Shown piece after piece: positions 1 through 15,700 of a DNA stretch of 64,000 bases. Every line of letters starts with the position of its first letter. Positions within the stretch are counted from its first letter, which is position 1. Source of the stretch: Antedon mediterranea (Eukaryota > Echinodermata > Crinoidea > Comatulida > Antedonidae); assembly GCF_964355755.1 (NCBI RefSeq), contig NC_092670.1, forward strand, positions 16,739,201 to 16,803,200. Direction: 5' to 3'. The notes beneath the pieces are model-generated. The model was not told the DNA's origin. It searched no databases and saw only the letters and a list, made by a program, of their open reading frames with translations. The translations under genes and the position numbers were made by a program.

Positions 1-49
1 ATCAAAGCTATAGGTAGTTACACGTAAGTCATGTGTAGTATAGTATAGT

Positions 50-224
50 AAAGACGCGCGGTAACGGTAAGCGGGAAACCATGTACATTGTCCCATATAG
101 ATTCTGTATCTATTCTGAGCGTGAAACTGCCTATCCGCTATGCGTTGAGTGTAATGGTCATAAGGAATAACATAGATTCTATATTTTTATTACCGTTACC
201 ACTTGTCTGTGTAAATTGGCCTTA
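50..224. mobile_element. Foldback element, family B, copy 1
   Basis: It contains ggtaacggtaagcgg near 58 and its inverted partner, ending gtctgtgtaaattggcctta. It is the same family as 30079-30285, with a less clear left end. Confidence 0.55.
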
Positions 225-326
225 ATGGACCACCAATTTTCATATAGACCTTAACATACTATACTTTTCTTTCAAACCAGAATTATTCAATTTGCTTAAT
301 ATAAATGACAGGTTACAAAAACAGCA

Positions 327-741
327 ATGTCTCACCATTCTCATCATTCTCATATCATTCTCTTAATTCTCATCATTCTCAACATTCTCATCATTCTCAC
401 CATTCTCATCATTCTCTTAATTCTCTTAATTCTCATCATTGTCATCATTCTCACCATTCTCATCATTCTTATCAGTGTCATCATTCTCATCATTCTCTTA
501 ATTCTCATTATTGTCATCATTCTCACCATTCTCATCATTGTCACCATTCTCATCATTTTCTCGCCATTCTCATCATTCTCATCATTCTCATCATTCACAT
601 CATTGTCATCATTCTCACCATTCTCATCATTTTCTCGCCATTCTCATCATTGTCACCATTCTCATCATTTTCACCATTCTCATCATTCTCACCATTCTCA
701 TCATTCTCACCATTCTCATCATTCTCACCATATGAAATATC
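327..741. repeat. 9-bp minisatellite (attctcatc / attctcacc)
   Basis: About 46 imperfect copies of a 9-mer lie in the intron before the first visible EGF exon. Because 9 is a multiple of 3, all frames can stay open, giving false His/Ser-rich ORFs. The array ends 34 nt before the 776 exon. Confidence 0.95.
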
Positions 742-775
742 AACACTAATGTAATGTTTTTTTTTTACCTTGCAG

Positions 776-3700
776 AAATTGATGAATGTAATAGTAATCC
801 TTGTTTTAATGGAGGTTTATGTCAAGATGCAATCAATGGTTACAATTGCTCATGTTTCAATGGATACTCAGGACCACAGTGTCTCATGGGTACTTACATA
901 TTTTCTTACATTTACTTTTATATTATTATATAAAGAGATCAATACACATACTCTTATCTATTTACATTTGGCACAACAAGTATTACAGAGGGAAAAACCC
1001 GGTCAAACTAAGGGCCAAGAATTATCAAAATTGAACTTAATCACTGTACTAGGGACTAAACTATAAAACAATTCGCCAACACACTTTTAGACCACCTTGA
1101 CCGGTCCAGAAAATAAAATATTTTCTTTCATTATTCTTTGATAGATGTGAATGAATGCAGTAGTAACCCATGTTTGAATGGTGCAATTTGTACAAATCTT
1201 CCAAACCGATATCAATGCATATGTCCATCAGGTTATGAAGGATTACTTTGTGAAACAGGTAAGATTTTATGTTTACTAAACCCGTAATATGTATATTGGC
1301 ACCATATGAAATAGCCACTGTATACATCTCTCATTTGTCGTATTCGATTGGGAACTTTCGTTGTCAACGTAAAGATTCGTTGAATACTTTTTGTATTCGA
1401 ATTGTAAATTTGTGCTCAACAGAAAGTCATTTGAATAGAAAACGTTGACAACGAAAGCTTTTTTTGTTAAGAACAATCTCAACGCTCAAAATACTCCGTT
1501 AAAGAAGTACTCAACAGAAAAACTGTACTCAACGGTGAAAGTCTAAATCGAATAGGACAATCGTCACACACAAATGTATAAAGTACAGAGTTGAATAATG
1601 CTCACAGTAAAATACATTATACACCACTTAAATATAGGGGATCTACCTTCAATTGGGTTTTAAATTTTATTCAGACTAGTTTGACGACAAAAAAAAAGGG
1701 TTATGTACCCATATATGGTAGTGATATGACATCATTGTGTCCATATATGGGCACATCACATTTTGTTGTCACATAAAGTTTGATAGCTATATAATGCTTC
1801 TTTCACATTATTTTTCAGAGATTGATGAATGTATCAGTGATCCTTGTAAGAATGGCGGCAACTGTGAAGATGACATCAATCGTTATACTTGCACCTGCAT
1901 TAACGGATGGACTGGCACAAACTGTGACATAGGTAGCAATCACTGCAGCAGTTTTACCCATCAGTTATGGGTGCATGTAATGCTGTTTTTGTCACAATAG
2001 ATGGTGGCAACAGTTTGGTGGAAGACTTGTACACACTTTTAAAATTTATAATATTTTTTTCATTAAAAAATAATCATTGATTCACAGATAGATATAGTAC
2101 TTTTTTTAAACCTTTTTTGATTGATAAGGGTGATTGGTAATTTACTTTACTTATTTAATTGTTGTGTTTGTAAACAAATACTGTACTGACTTTGGTATTA
2201 GGAGGATTAGAAATGAGACTTAATTTATTTGCATAAAATTTACACTATTGATTGTGATGTTTAGCTTTACACGAATCCAGCCAGACTTATCAATGGGTGC
2301 CAACATGGGATTACGACCATAATGTGCGGAGCGCTGCGCTGTATGCTTAGTTAATTCCATAATACTGCAGATTCATCAGTCTGCTAAAGTCATCTCGTCA
2401 GGGAAAAAATTAAACGCTAGTCTCGTCGGGATTCAACTCACACAGCACCAACGAGTGAAGACGTTTCATCAGGCCTCGTCTGATGCTGTCTGAGTTGGTC
2501 ATAAAACTGAAACAACTTGCATCACCCATGTGGTCCCCATTGGGTACGCCTCCATCGATGAAAACTTAGGGTTATATCTGAATCAGTACAATATTTGTAT
2601 AAAATTTACATGAATGTTCAGCACTTTATTGTCAATCAGGTAGTTGGTATTATTTCAATTATAATTTTGGTTTGAGGGTTTTATTTCTTATTTGCTAAGA
2701 AAATTTTTCTGTATTAGGATACAATTATTGTTATACAGTATTTATATTATGTTTTTATTTGAAATTAAGGAGCTTTTATTTTTCAATACAACTATGCAAC
2801 AAATGGTGTTTCAATGGGAACTTTTTATAAAATAATTGTGTTGAATTTTATTACCCATTTAGAAAAGTTTACAGACAACTTAGTACTTTTTACAGACAAC
2901 TTAGTACTTTTTACAGAGTGGTACTGGTTAGTCAACTTAACATTAATTATATAATGGAAAACTGAACATATGTCTATTTTGTGAGATTCCTACCTGTATA
3001 TGACAAGTGTCATTATTCTTTATATGGACCACCCCTTGAACATGTATTTAAAAGCCCAAATTCTCTCCCATACTTTTAACATGAGTTTTGAAAAACTAGA
3101 GGTAAAACATGTGAGAATTTTGTAGAAACTATATGTTATTGGAAAACGAATGGAACCATGTTGGTCCTGTACAGGGGACATAATTACTAAATACTAAACT
3201 AATTAATAACTCATTTACACATATTTCCACCTTATGTTTATTACAGATATTGATGAGTGTAGTAGTAACCCCTGTCAGTTTGGAGGTTTGTGTACTGATG
3301 GAACAAATGAATATACCTGTACTTGTCAACCAGGCTATGATGGTACCCGCTGCCAAAATGGTAGGTAACTTCTTAATCAAATTATCTTCCAGGCATTACT
3401 TGACTAAGATTTCAAATTGACATCTTGACATATATCTACTGTATAATAGTCTATAGTCTATAATAGTTACTGAAAGCAGTGAGTTAGTGACTTAATATAG
3501 TAACAAGATAAAGTAAGACTACAGTACTTAAGACAAAAACCTACTAACATAAAAAAGACAATAATTATAAACTTGGGGCAAATCTAAGTGCCTATTTTAA
3601 TCACTATTTGTCCTGCTATGGCACAGGTTGATGTCTGTCTGTGTCTCTAAGTGGTCTTCCTCTGGCGTTTTTAGCCCTTTTCGACATATTATAATGGCTG

Positions 3701-6700
3701 TTTTTTTCATCAGGACCCTACTCAAGGACCCTCGTAAGCTCCAGAGCCCTGGCTTTAGCCAGTGAGTGCTCATAGCCTTTACCTGACTTTACGTACTGTA
3801 ACAGTTTATGCCAAATTACTAGTTTTATACCTAAGTTTAGTCTGTATTCATCTTGAACCAAATTCAGTGAGTGCTCATAGCCTTTACCTGACTTTACGTA
3901 CTGTAACAGTTTATGCCAAATTACTAGTTTTATACCTAAGTTTAGTCTGTATTCATCTTGAACCAAATTCAGTGAGTGCTCATAGCCTTTACCTGACTTT
4001 ACGTACTGTAACAATTTATGCCAAATTACTAGTTTTATACCTAAGTTTAGTCTATTCATCTTGATCCAAATTCAGTGAGTGCTCATAGCCTTTACCTGAC
4101 TTTACGTACTGTAACAATTTATGCCAAATTACTAGTTTTATACCTAAGTTTAGTCTGTATTCATCTTGAACCAAATCCAGTGAGTGCTCATAGCCTTTAC
4201 CTGACTTTACGTACTGTAACAATTTATGCCAAATTACTAGTTTTATACCGAAGTTTAGTCTGTATTCATCTTGAACCAAATTCAGTGAGTGCTCATAGCC
4301 TTTACCTGACTTTACGTACTGTAACAATTTATGCCAAATTACTAGTTTTATACCTAAGTTTAGTCTGTATTCATCTTGAACCAAATCCAGTGAGTGCTCA
4401 TAGCCTTTACCACCTGACTTTACGTACTGTAACAATTTATGCCAAATTACTAGTTTTATACCTAAGTTTAGTCTGTATTCATCTTGAACCAAATCCAGTG
4501 AGTGCTCATAGCCTTTACCTGACTTTCCGTACTGTAACAATTTATGCCAAATTACTAGTTTTATACCTAAGTTTAGTCTGTATTCATCTTGAACAAAATT
4601 CAGTGAGTGCTCATAGCCTTTACCTGACTTTACATACTGTAACAGTTTATGCCAAATTACTAGTTTTATACCTAAGTTTAGTCTGTATTCATCTTGAACC
4701 AAATTCAGTGAGTGCTCATAGCCTTTACCTGACTTTACATACTGTAACAGTTTATGCCAAATTACTAGTTTTATACCTAAGTTTAGTCTGTATTCATCTT
4801 GAACCAAATTCAGTGAGTGCTCATAGCCTTTACCTGACTTTATGTACTGTAACAGTTTATGCCAAATTACTAGTTTTATACCTAAGTTTAGTCTGTATTC
4901 ATCTTGAACCAAATTCTTTTAATGCTTTTACAGACATAAATGAATGCAGTTCTGATCCATGTCAGAATGGAGGCATTTGTACTGATCAAGTCAACATGTT
5001 TATGTGTACATGTACATCAGCGTGGAGGGGTATCTTCTGCAATATTGGTAAACATTTTTATTTCTCTAGAAATCTCTATAAAGCATATTTACCTCCAAAA
5101 TGTAGCAAAATATATAATGTGAATCATCACCAAATTGTAATGGCTGTCTAGTTATAATGAAAAAAAAAACAATGTATACGGAGTCACATCTCTAAAGATT
5201 TCCCAAACAATCTGAATATAGAAAAGTTACTTTTACAAAATAAAATTGAAATGGAATCTGAAACTTGAATTCAGAAAACCAGCACATTGTTGGAAGTTTA
5301 GTCTAAAGCCTTGTTGAATACACTATCAAACTTTATGGGATAACAAACTATGGACATTTCATATCATTACCATATTTAGGAATATCACACTTTTTTGTCA
5401 AACTAGTGTAATGCTTCATCTAAGGTTTCATTTGTTGATGATCTTTTATTGTCATCAGATGTCAATGAATGCACAAGTAATCCTTGTTATAATGGAGCTA
5501 CTTGTATCAATATGCAGAATTATTTTGAGTGTGATTGTGCATCAGGATTTACAGGTACTACATGTCAACAAGGTGAGTTATTTATTTATTCAGACTTTTT
5601 CATTTCTTTATTAATTATTCACATACACATAATTCATTCAGTCATTAATTCCATTTATTCATTTCAGGTATTCATTTAATTCATTCAGTCATTTATTTCA
5701 GTCACTGATTTGGTCTTTAATTCCATAGTCATTTCAATCCATCATTTCAGTCATTCACATCAATCAGTCATTCATTTCAGTCAGTCATTCATTTCATTCA
5801 TTTCAATCAATTATTCATTTGATTCATTCCTTTCATTCATTCACTTCAATCAATTATTCATTTGATTCATTCACATCAATCATTCATTTCATTCACTTCA
5901 ATCAATTATTCATTTGATTCATTCACATCAATCATTCATTTCATTCACTTCAATCAATTATTCATTTGAGTCATTCACATCAATCATTCATTTCATTCAC
6001 TTCAATCAATTATTCATTTGATTCATTCACATCAATCATTCATTTCATTCACTTCAATCAATTATTCATTTGAGTCATTCACATCAATCATTCATTTCAT
6101 TCACTTCAATCAATTATTCATTTGAGTCATTCACATCAATCATTCATTTCATTCACTTCAATCAATTATTCATTTAATTCATTCACATCAATCATTGATT
6201 TCATTCACTTCAATCAATTATTCATTTGATTCATTCATTTCATTCATTCACTTCAATCAATTATTCACTTCAATCAATTATTCATTTCAGTCATTCATTT
6301 CAGTCATTACTCACTCACTTCAGTCATTTGAGTCATTTGCTTCAATCATTACTCACTCACTTTAGTCATTTACTTCAATCATTCATTCATTCATTCATTT
6401 CAGTCATTCATTCATTTCATTCACTTCAATCAATTATTCATTTCAGTCATTCATTTCAGACATTACTCACTCACTTCAGTCATTTCAGTCATTTGCTTCA
6501 ATCATTCATTCATTTCAGTCATTTACTTCAATCATTCATTCAATCATTTCAGTCATTCATCTCAGTCATGATTTCAGTCATTCACTCATTTCAGTCATTC
6601 ATTTCAGTCATCATTTCAGTCATTCACTAATTTCAGTCATTCACTCATTTTATTCATCATTTTAGTCATCATTTCAGTCATTCACTTATTAATTCAGTTA

Positions 6701-9700
6701 TTTCTTCATTTAAGGAGTGAAGTGAGTGATTCATACAGTCATTCATTCTGTGGCACTTTTTTTTTAATGCTTTTTACCTTTTTCCACAGACTTTAATGAA
6801 TGTGCAAGTGCACCATGTCAACATGGAGCAACATGTGCGGACGGCCAAAATAAATACACATGTTATTGTCCCCATGGATGGCAAGGGATTAACTGTGATA
6901 TTGGTAGGTTTCAATGTTTCCAGTCTTGACTGGAATAGTCACTCTCATACTGTACATTTAAAAGTAACACATCCAAATGCCAACTTCAAGTCAATGGCTA
7001 CCAGATGTCTCTGTGAGATGGTTATTTGAACCAGTACCAGTATGAGAATGCACAAATGTTTTCTGATCCGGAAACCATCATCGCAAACTACAGTATAAAT
7101 GATACAATGGTTTTATCTCCTCTCGTCTTGATTATTGCAATTCTCTGTTCTATGCCCTTCCGAAACTTCAAATTAATCGTCTTCAACGACTACAGAACTC
7201 GGCTGCTCGTATCATTACGTTCACTAACCGTCGCTCTCACATTTCACCTGTTCTTCGAGAACTTCACTGGCTCCCCATTGACAATCGAATCAAATTTAAA
7301 ATCTTGCTCCTTACTTTTAAAGCACTTCTTTTCAACCAACCTGCTTACATCCGTCAATAATCACCTTTTATGTTCCTGGACGGACTCTTAGATCATCTGA
7401 TGATTTTTTACTCTCTGTTCCACGCATAACCACTAAAACCTTTGGTCATAGATCGTTTTCTTTTGCAGCACCCACACTCTGGAATTCACTCCCCCCACAA
7501 ATTAAACACTGCTCTTCTGTTGCCTTATTTTAAAAAATTGCTCAAAACTCATTTTTTCGACCACTAACATGCCCAGCGCCTTTGTTTTTGTACCTCGGTC
7601 TTTGAATTGACGCTTTATAAATATTGATATAATAAATAATAATAAACAATAATAATAAATAATGAACTATTTAATATAACTATGCTATACTTTATATTGC
7701 ATTGTATGATATAGTATTATGTTTGTGTAGAAATAAAAGTAAGAATATTTCTACAATTCCAAACTTATGGTAACTTTTTCAGATATAAATGAATGTGCCT
7801 CCAACCCATGTCAAAATTCAGCAATGTGCAACAACGGACAAAATCAGTATCTTTGTACATGTGAACCAGGCTGGCAAGGCACCAATTGTGAAATAGGTAA
7901 GAAACAATAACGGTATTAGGCACATGCCATCCAACCTCTCAATAGTATATTAATGGGTTAAAGTCATCTTCCATAGTTTTTTTTTCCCAAATCATGTTGT
8001 ACTTATGGGTCCAATGACTTAATATCTGATCATAATTAGCTACCTGAAAGTTTCTATTACTGTATATATGTGGAGTTTGGTAGAGTTGACAGTACAGAAA
8101 ATAATAATATATTATAATATTAATATAATTTACATCATATATCAGACCTGTGCTGGAATATGCCTGCCAGGTTTGGCATTCATCATTAACTGTTCAGCAA
8201 TCAAATTTAATATAAAAAATTTAAAAACGGGCATTGCGCATAATTTTGAGCCCACATTATGTTAGCTATAAATTAGCCCTAGAGCAAGTAGGTTTGCCTT
8301 AGAGAACAGATTCTTCTCAAGTTTTGCAAGAGTCTTTTAGAATCTACCAAATTTAGAAATATGTTACCAGCATATAAATCTGATAGGCATTCAAGATCGT
8401 TGAGGAGCAATACTAGCTCAAAGTTGGATTCTTGCAGATGTCGTACAGAAGATATAGGCGGTCTACTATTCCGCACTTAGCACGAATCCTTTAAGTTTAA
8501 GTTTAATGTTTAGTTTAGATCTCTTATGATGTATTTTACTTCTCAGTTTATGATTGTAATCCAACCTTTTCAGCTCTTGCTGCTGGTTGGAATTTGATGT
8601 TTTTTATACCTTAATAAATAAATAAATAAATAAATAATTCAGGCATAGTTTTTACTAATTGTAAGTGTGTGACCTAACCACCAAAGTTAGCGACAATTGA
8701 TTAACTTTAGTTGTCTTTTAGTAGTTGACTGTATGATTTGTCATTTGTACTTTGGTATATTATATCCTTATAACAGATTTTAATGAGTGTTCGAGCAACC
8801 CTTGTTTCAACGGATTTTGCCAAAATGAAGAGAATGGCTACACTTGTATTTGTCAAGCAGGCTGGAATGGTACACACTGTGATGAAGGTACGGTATGCAT
8901 TTAAGTTGCTCATTAAATCTCAATAAATTCAATTAGTTTGATTTTTTCCATGCACAAGAAAATATATATGAACGAATGAGTCTATTTCGTGAGATCTCTA
9001 CCTGTATAGACTCTACATATGCCATTAATCCCAATATGGACACCTCTTCGAAAGGAAAATGGAATATGTAGAGACTATACAGGTAAGTATCTCACTTATA
9101 GACTACCAACACCGCTGTTGGTTTGTGTAATATATGTATTTTCAAACATTGATCATGTTTGTAGAATATTCTAATACTGATTTTCACCCTTTTTTTTCAG
9201 ACATAAATGAATGTATTAGTGACCCTTGCCAAAATGGTGGTACATGCTTTAATCTTCAAAATGTCTACACCTGCTTTTGTGTGAATGGGTATTCAGGAGT
9301 CAACTGTCAGACAAGTAAGATGCTTGATGTACTGTATACAAATAAAATGGAATATTTTTTTACTTAAAGATGTATTGTCCCCTTGAAAAAATAATTCTTA
9401 ACAACATTTTTGTTGAATGTGCAATTTTAATGTAACATCCACTTTTTACCAAAAATTGGATCGAAAAAAAACTTATTTACCTGAAAAAACTGTAATTCAA
9501 AGCAAAAAATTGTCAAATTTGCTGGTTCAATGTTTTTTTTGTTAAATTTAACCATTTATTTTGTCATTTTATAAGTGAAAACATTATTTTTTTCGGGTTT
9601 TTTTTTCACGGAAGTGATTAACTTTATTAAAACTACAAAATAACATATCCAAAGTCTGATTTAATTAATATTCATTTTCATGTTTTTGGGGGACAACATC

Positions 9701-12700
9701 TTTAAAAACAATTCTATTTATAGATTCACATTTTTTTTCTACAAAAGAGAGTTACCTTTTTACAGAAAAAAAACAGATCGGCATCAATCTGTTCACTTTT
9801 CTTACGTATTTTTACTACTTCTTTTTTCAGATACCAACGAATGCAATAGTTTTCCATGTCAAAATGGTGGTGATTGTGTTGATGATATCAATATGTATAG
9901 TTGCGTTTGTCTTGCAGGTTATGCAGGAACAACATGTAATATAGGTATGAGTACTTGTCAGTTATATGGTATACAACTAATGAATGATTATGAGTTAAAT
10001 ATATGAGTTAAAGAGAATATTTAATGAGTTGAAAATCTATTGTTAATAAGGCGGAAATTAACTGTTAATATTGCTTGTTTTAAAATTGGATTTTATTATC
10101 AGAATATTGGTTAAATTCAATTATTTTATTATTTTAGCTATAAACGAATGTGAGAGCAACCCTTGTGTAAATGGAGGTACATGTTCAAATCAAATCAATC
10201 AATGGGTATGCCTGTGTCGGCCAGGTTGGGAAGGAACGGCATGTGATATAGGTATGTTATAAGATACAAGATAACTTTATTGTCAAATAGTTCAACGAAA
10301 GATTTGAAATTGATTTTTCTCATGGCAACTGAATATAAAAATAGAAATAAAATCAATAAAATGTTAAAACACGAAGTAAAATACACAGTACAGTAAAAAT
10401 ATACAGGATTAAAATGCATATACAAGATTTACAAAATACAAAAAATAAGAAGAGGATAATGCTGCTAGGTGTTCCCAGATGTTCGAAAATACAATTATTT
10501 GTGTTTGTTGTCATATTTAAATATGCATTGTGGGACAAATGACAGTCGGTACCGTGCTGTCCGTAACCTTGATGGTACTCTTAGTCTACACCCAGTACGA
10601 TTAAACACGAAGGATGTACGAAGTGGATGAATATCATCGTTCATAATTGCAATTCTTTTCTGTTTCATTCAATTATTGTTCATTTCCATAACACTAGGCA
10701 GATTATTATCTCCATTATTATTATTCTACTTACAGTAACATTTTATTGAATTTATCACATTTTTTCATTCATTAAAAAATGTCTCAACTTGAAAAAATAT
10801 CGGGAGAATTGATAAAAGCATCCCAACAAGAGAAAAAGCTATAAAAATAAGGGGGTACTTTCATAAAAAAAGCATCTATAGTAAACAATGAACATGCCAG
10901 GAACTTTTCAGGTGCGCATTTTTGCCACCCTTGTATACCAAAATAATTCGGAGAAATTGCATTTTATCAAGAGATATTGGAAATATCGGTAAACTCTCAC
11001 AATTATTGTCAAGAAATTTTTTTTTTACATCTTTTATACATACAAAAAAAACCACATTTAGTTGAAAAGTCTGCATTATGATTCTTCATACTAAAAATCT
11101 AAATAGATAAATGTAATACTAAGTTTTCTTTTTTTGTTTGTTAGATATAAATGAGTGCAGTTCCAGCCCCTGTCAGAATAATGGAACATGCCTTAACAAT
11201 GCCAATCAGTACACATGTAACTGTCCAGCAGGTTACCAAGGCGTCAACTGTGACACAGGTAGAAACAACGCGTGACCTTCATTACTTATCAATTTGTCAA
11301 TGTCTTCATTGTTATCATCATCTTCTCATCATTTTTATCAACATATATATCTCATTATCTTTATTGAAATTCAACAAACGTATAAAAATATATTTTGAAT
11401 TTGTCCCACGTGAGATGAATAAAGAATTCAAATTTATAAAACAAATAGAAAAATTATTAAATAGTATTATAACTTTTTCATTCCAAAGAAATGAATTTTA
11501 GTAATAATGTAAGATTTCATAATATTATCATTTTTATCATTATCCTCTCATCATTAGTATTACAGTATGTAATAAAATTATCATCAGTTAACAAATTAAT
11601 TTAGTGTTATCATTTGTCAATTCTTTTCCTTTCATTTGCTATCATTATTATCTTTATGTTACCCAGAAATAAGTTATAAACATAAATAAAACATAATATA
11701 TCAAGGGAAGGGCTAAAAAATAATGTTTTACCCAAACAATCTATTTTTAGAAATAAATGAGTGTGGAAGTAACCCATGTTTCAATGGTGGCTCCTGTACA
11801 GATGGACTAGCCTCTTACTCTTGTGCATGCATTCTGGGATACACAGGAACCAACTGCGGAACAGGTAAAGGCTTTAATTTTTCCAATGTGGTAATGTGTT
11901 ATATGTGAACTTTATTCCATCAATCATACATTTTTTTGGTATTATAATGGTAACCATAATAACCTGTATTTACAGTGATTTTTACAAAAAAAATATTAAT
12001 TATAAAATATATACAGTGATTATTTACAGTAATGATAATAATAATAATAATTATATTGACTATTATTGAAACAGAAGTTGAAGAATAAAATACTGAATAA
12101 ACAATTAGAGTCATTGTCAACATGAAGTTGCTTAAAATATACTTTCACATCATCTAGCAAAATTCCATAGTTTACACACAACAAAGGAGAGTCAACGCTG
12201 GTGTTTTTTATTGATGTGATCCAGTTGTGTGTAAACACCAGAGTGAAGTGTATGTGAGGATGGGAGTTGTCTGCATGTTACAAGTGTACAGTACTATAAC
12301 AGAACCACTATTACAGGTTCACTTTGGGGACCTAAACAATTGTCTCTTTAGTAGAGATGGATAAATTTGATGTGTATGTAGCTAATTCTTGGTACTGTAT
12401 CTATATTTTGTTAGTATCATAGGCAGATTCTGTAATACAGTGTGTTGCCTTTATCATAGGTCATAAGCTTAACCTAACTGTTACCATAACATACAAGGCC
12501 ATAGCGAGAGGTTGAAAAAAAGTCGAAGGCAAAAATTATCGGGTGCCGTGTGGATCTCTCAAACTTTCTAACGTTGTCTTCTGATTCTTCATTCACCATT
12601 GTGTTATCTTTATCTCATTATATTCGTTTTATCTGCAGACATAAATGAATGCGCAAGTAGCCCATGTCTTGGTACAGCGAGTTGCATTAACCTTATCAAC

Positions 12701-15700
12701 AGCTACCAATGTAACTGTCCATCAGGGTGGATGGGAACAAATTGTGATCAAGATGTTAATGAATGCGATTCTGCTCCTTGCCAAAATGGTGGTCAGTGTA
12801 ACAATGGTCAGAATAGTTACACCTGTAATTGTATTGATGGATGGACTGGAACAAATTGTAATCAAGGTGAGTTTTTGACTTATAACAACTTATATTTACC
12901 TTGTACTGGTGGTCTACACAAGCAAACCCCTGATAAAACCATTCCTGGGAACTTACTATATTAACTTAAATACTTGTATATTAATAGCAAAGAAAACTGA
13001 CCCAGAGCAGGTACTCTCATAACCCCTATCCACACTCTGGGGAAATTCTCATATGTAGCTTACAACCTTTCAAATGGATAAGTACATTAGCAACAATTTG
13101 TGTAACAGACAACCATCTTAAATGTGGAAAAGTGGGAATTTATATCCAAAATGGAAGATATTGTTGAAATGTTATATAATCATTCCCAGTAAAGTTGAAC
13201 TGTAGTTGTATGGTGCATGCAGTAGGAATAATAATAACTGTACAAACTTTCTTACAATAGATATACAATAGTGATATACTTGTTTACCCACTTATTCACA
13301 CACAAAATTATATTTCCAGACATTAATGAGTGTTCAAGTAATCCATGTTTGAATGGAGCAACTTGTGACAATGGCCGTGATTTTTATCGATGTAATTGTC
13401 TACCAGGTTATCAAGGTGTTAACTGTCAAATTGGTAAGTTCTCCAGATGGACCTAAAAACTATACCTGACAATATCTCAAGACGACTCGTCGCGATTCAA
13501 CTCAAACATCACCGACGAGCCAAGATGTTTCTTCGGGCCTCGCCGTATGATGCTGTCGGAGTTGGCCTTTATTCAACTTGATAATGAATTTTGATTATTG
13601 ATTTTGAAATTAAGAAACCAACAATATATAATTTAGAATAAATTAACATATGTTAACTTAATTTATTACGCCAAAATTACATTAACTTAATTAAATAAGC
13701 TTAAATTAACCAAACATAACATACAACAATTGTTGTTGTCATTAATGGCTTAGCCTATTTCCTACTTAGAGTCTACATAATTTTAAATCAACAAACACTT
13801 AAAGCACATTGATCTGTATGAAATAGTGCTATATAAATGGATCATTATTATTCTTCATTTTCATTTCATTTATTTATTCGAACAAAACACATAGAAACAG
13901 AACAGAAAAGAAACAGAGCACAATGGTCAGGGGCAACTAAAGCAAAACAATTACTATAACTCAAAGAGTCAGTTGCCCCTTAAAAAACATCGAAATACAA
14001 AAAATATTGCATTAAGTAAAACATTTGTACAAGCTTATAAATTCTTGAAACTTATTGTGTGTGGGTATATATTACATAGGCTAATTTGCCTCTTGTGACC
14101 CACAGTCAGTTATGCTTTGAAGCCCAGAATGATATTAAAGTCCTTTTTTGACCAATACATGTCCAATTTTCCTTCAAAAACGTTCACAGAGGTTGCGTTT
14201 ACTAAGTCATATGGCAATGCGGTCCAGTGATTTATTATTCTGAATACTTGAATTATTATTTTTTAATTATTTTAATTTGCCATGCTAATTGATGTGTTTT
14301 ATTACAGATATTGATGAATGTAATAGCCAGCCTTGTCAAAATGGTGGAATATGTTTCAATGAACCTGGACAGTATTCGTGTAATTGTCCTACAGGATGGG
14401 AGGGACCGTTTTGCACTGCTGGTGAGTCTTGCTTTCAAAGCATTTTCTTATAATTTAATTAGAAAAGGGTGGGCTGTTATATAATTAACTTTTATTATTA
14501 TATATTTCTTTTATTATTTACATATTTGGACATTATCTTAAATAAATTATCTTAAATATTTTATATAATCTATGTTACTTGTCTTATTTTTTAACTAATT
14601 GTTAAAAATATGTGTTAGAGAAAATGTATTTGTTAAGAAAAAAAAAATCTTCGTTATTATGTGATGTCGGTCATTTAGGCTCCTCCAACTTAAGTTATTA
14701 AGTGAAATAAAAATGAATTATGAGTCTGAATTGTATTGAATATTAAAATTAAATCATAAATAAAGTCAACAGTTTTAGACTAAAATTGTGTCTATATTGA
14801 CATTTATAAAGGAATCAAAAATAGCAGTGAAGTCACAATATAAATACCATTGACAATTATCAATAAACTTTTACTTCTTAGACACTAACGAATGTGCTAG
14901 CAACCCGTGTGGTAATGGTGGTTATTGCCGAGACTCCTTCACACAATTTATTTGTGATTGTACACCTGGATTCACAGGTGTTAGATGTGAAATTGGTAAG
15001 TACCGTATTCAAATATAAGTTCAGTAAGCAAGCTAAATTAGAAAAAATAAATGAACATTTCAGTAAGAATGCTATAAGATTAAGGACCTATAAATTTAAA
15101 TAAGTAACCCAACTTAGTTAGCACACTGTTCAAATAAGTATGTACTGTACCAAGTTGATTCCCCATTCATTATATGAGTAAGCCATTTGAATAATGTTGA
15201 TGTATTTACATAGTGCATTCCACAAACAATGTTGTCTCAATGGGCTGTGGACTTAGTTACACTTTTTAACAGCATTCTTCTCCCATCATGTCGGAGCTGC
15301 CAACTACAGCGATAATTATTCTTTCCACGACAGTGACTGTGAGCTAGTACACTCACTGGAGTAACCCCCCTTCCCCATTCTCGAAAGTTGTACTAAGTTC
15401 TTTAAAGTGCACACAAGCATTTTGTGTACCTACGTTTTATAGTTTTTATCTAAGAAGACTACTGGAATTCCACTGTCTAAACCGCTCGACCACTACTAAA
15501 AATATTCTGTTGAATTAGTAGCTTCATTTGAGTTTATAGTATCATATTTAAATAAGTTACTCATATGAATTGGTACCCAGTCTGAATAAGTAATTGTTTG
15601 AGTAATTTTGACAATTTTAACCCAATGTCAGTGGTGTAACACAAGCGCCCGAGGCCCCAGGTTTAGGAATCCTTAGTGGCCCACCCAATGCTGGAGGCTA

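Noticed and set aside
305-754. His/Ser-rich open frames at the left edge
   Set aside because: Translation of the 9-bp minisatellite; no splice or start context.
4052-4912. 286-residue open frame on the minus strand
   Set aside because: It is the reverse of the 105-bp tandem array, whose unit is a multiple of three and stop-free. No homology or regulatory context.
7026-7391. 121-residue + strand frame
   Set aside because: Wrong frame of a decayed retrotransposon fragment; the real reverse-transcriptase match is in another frame.
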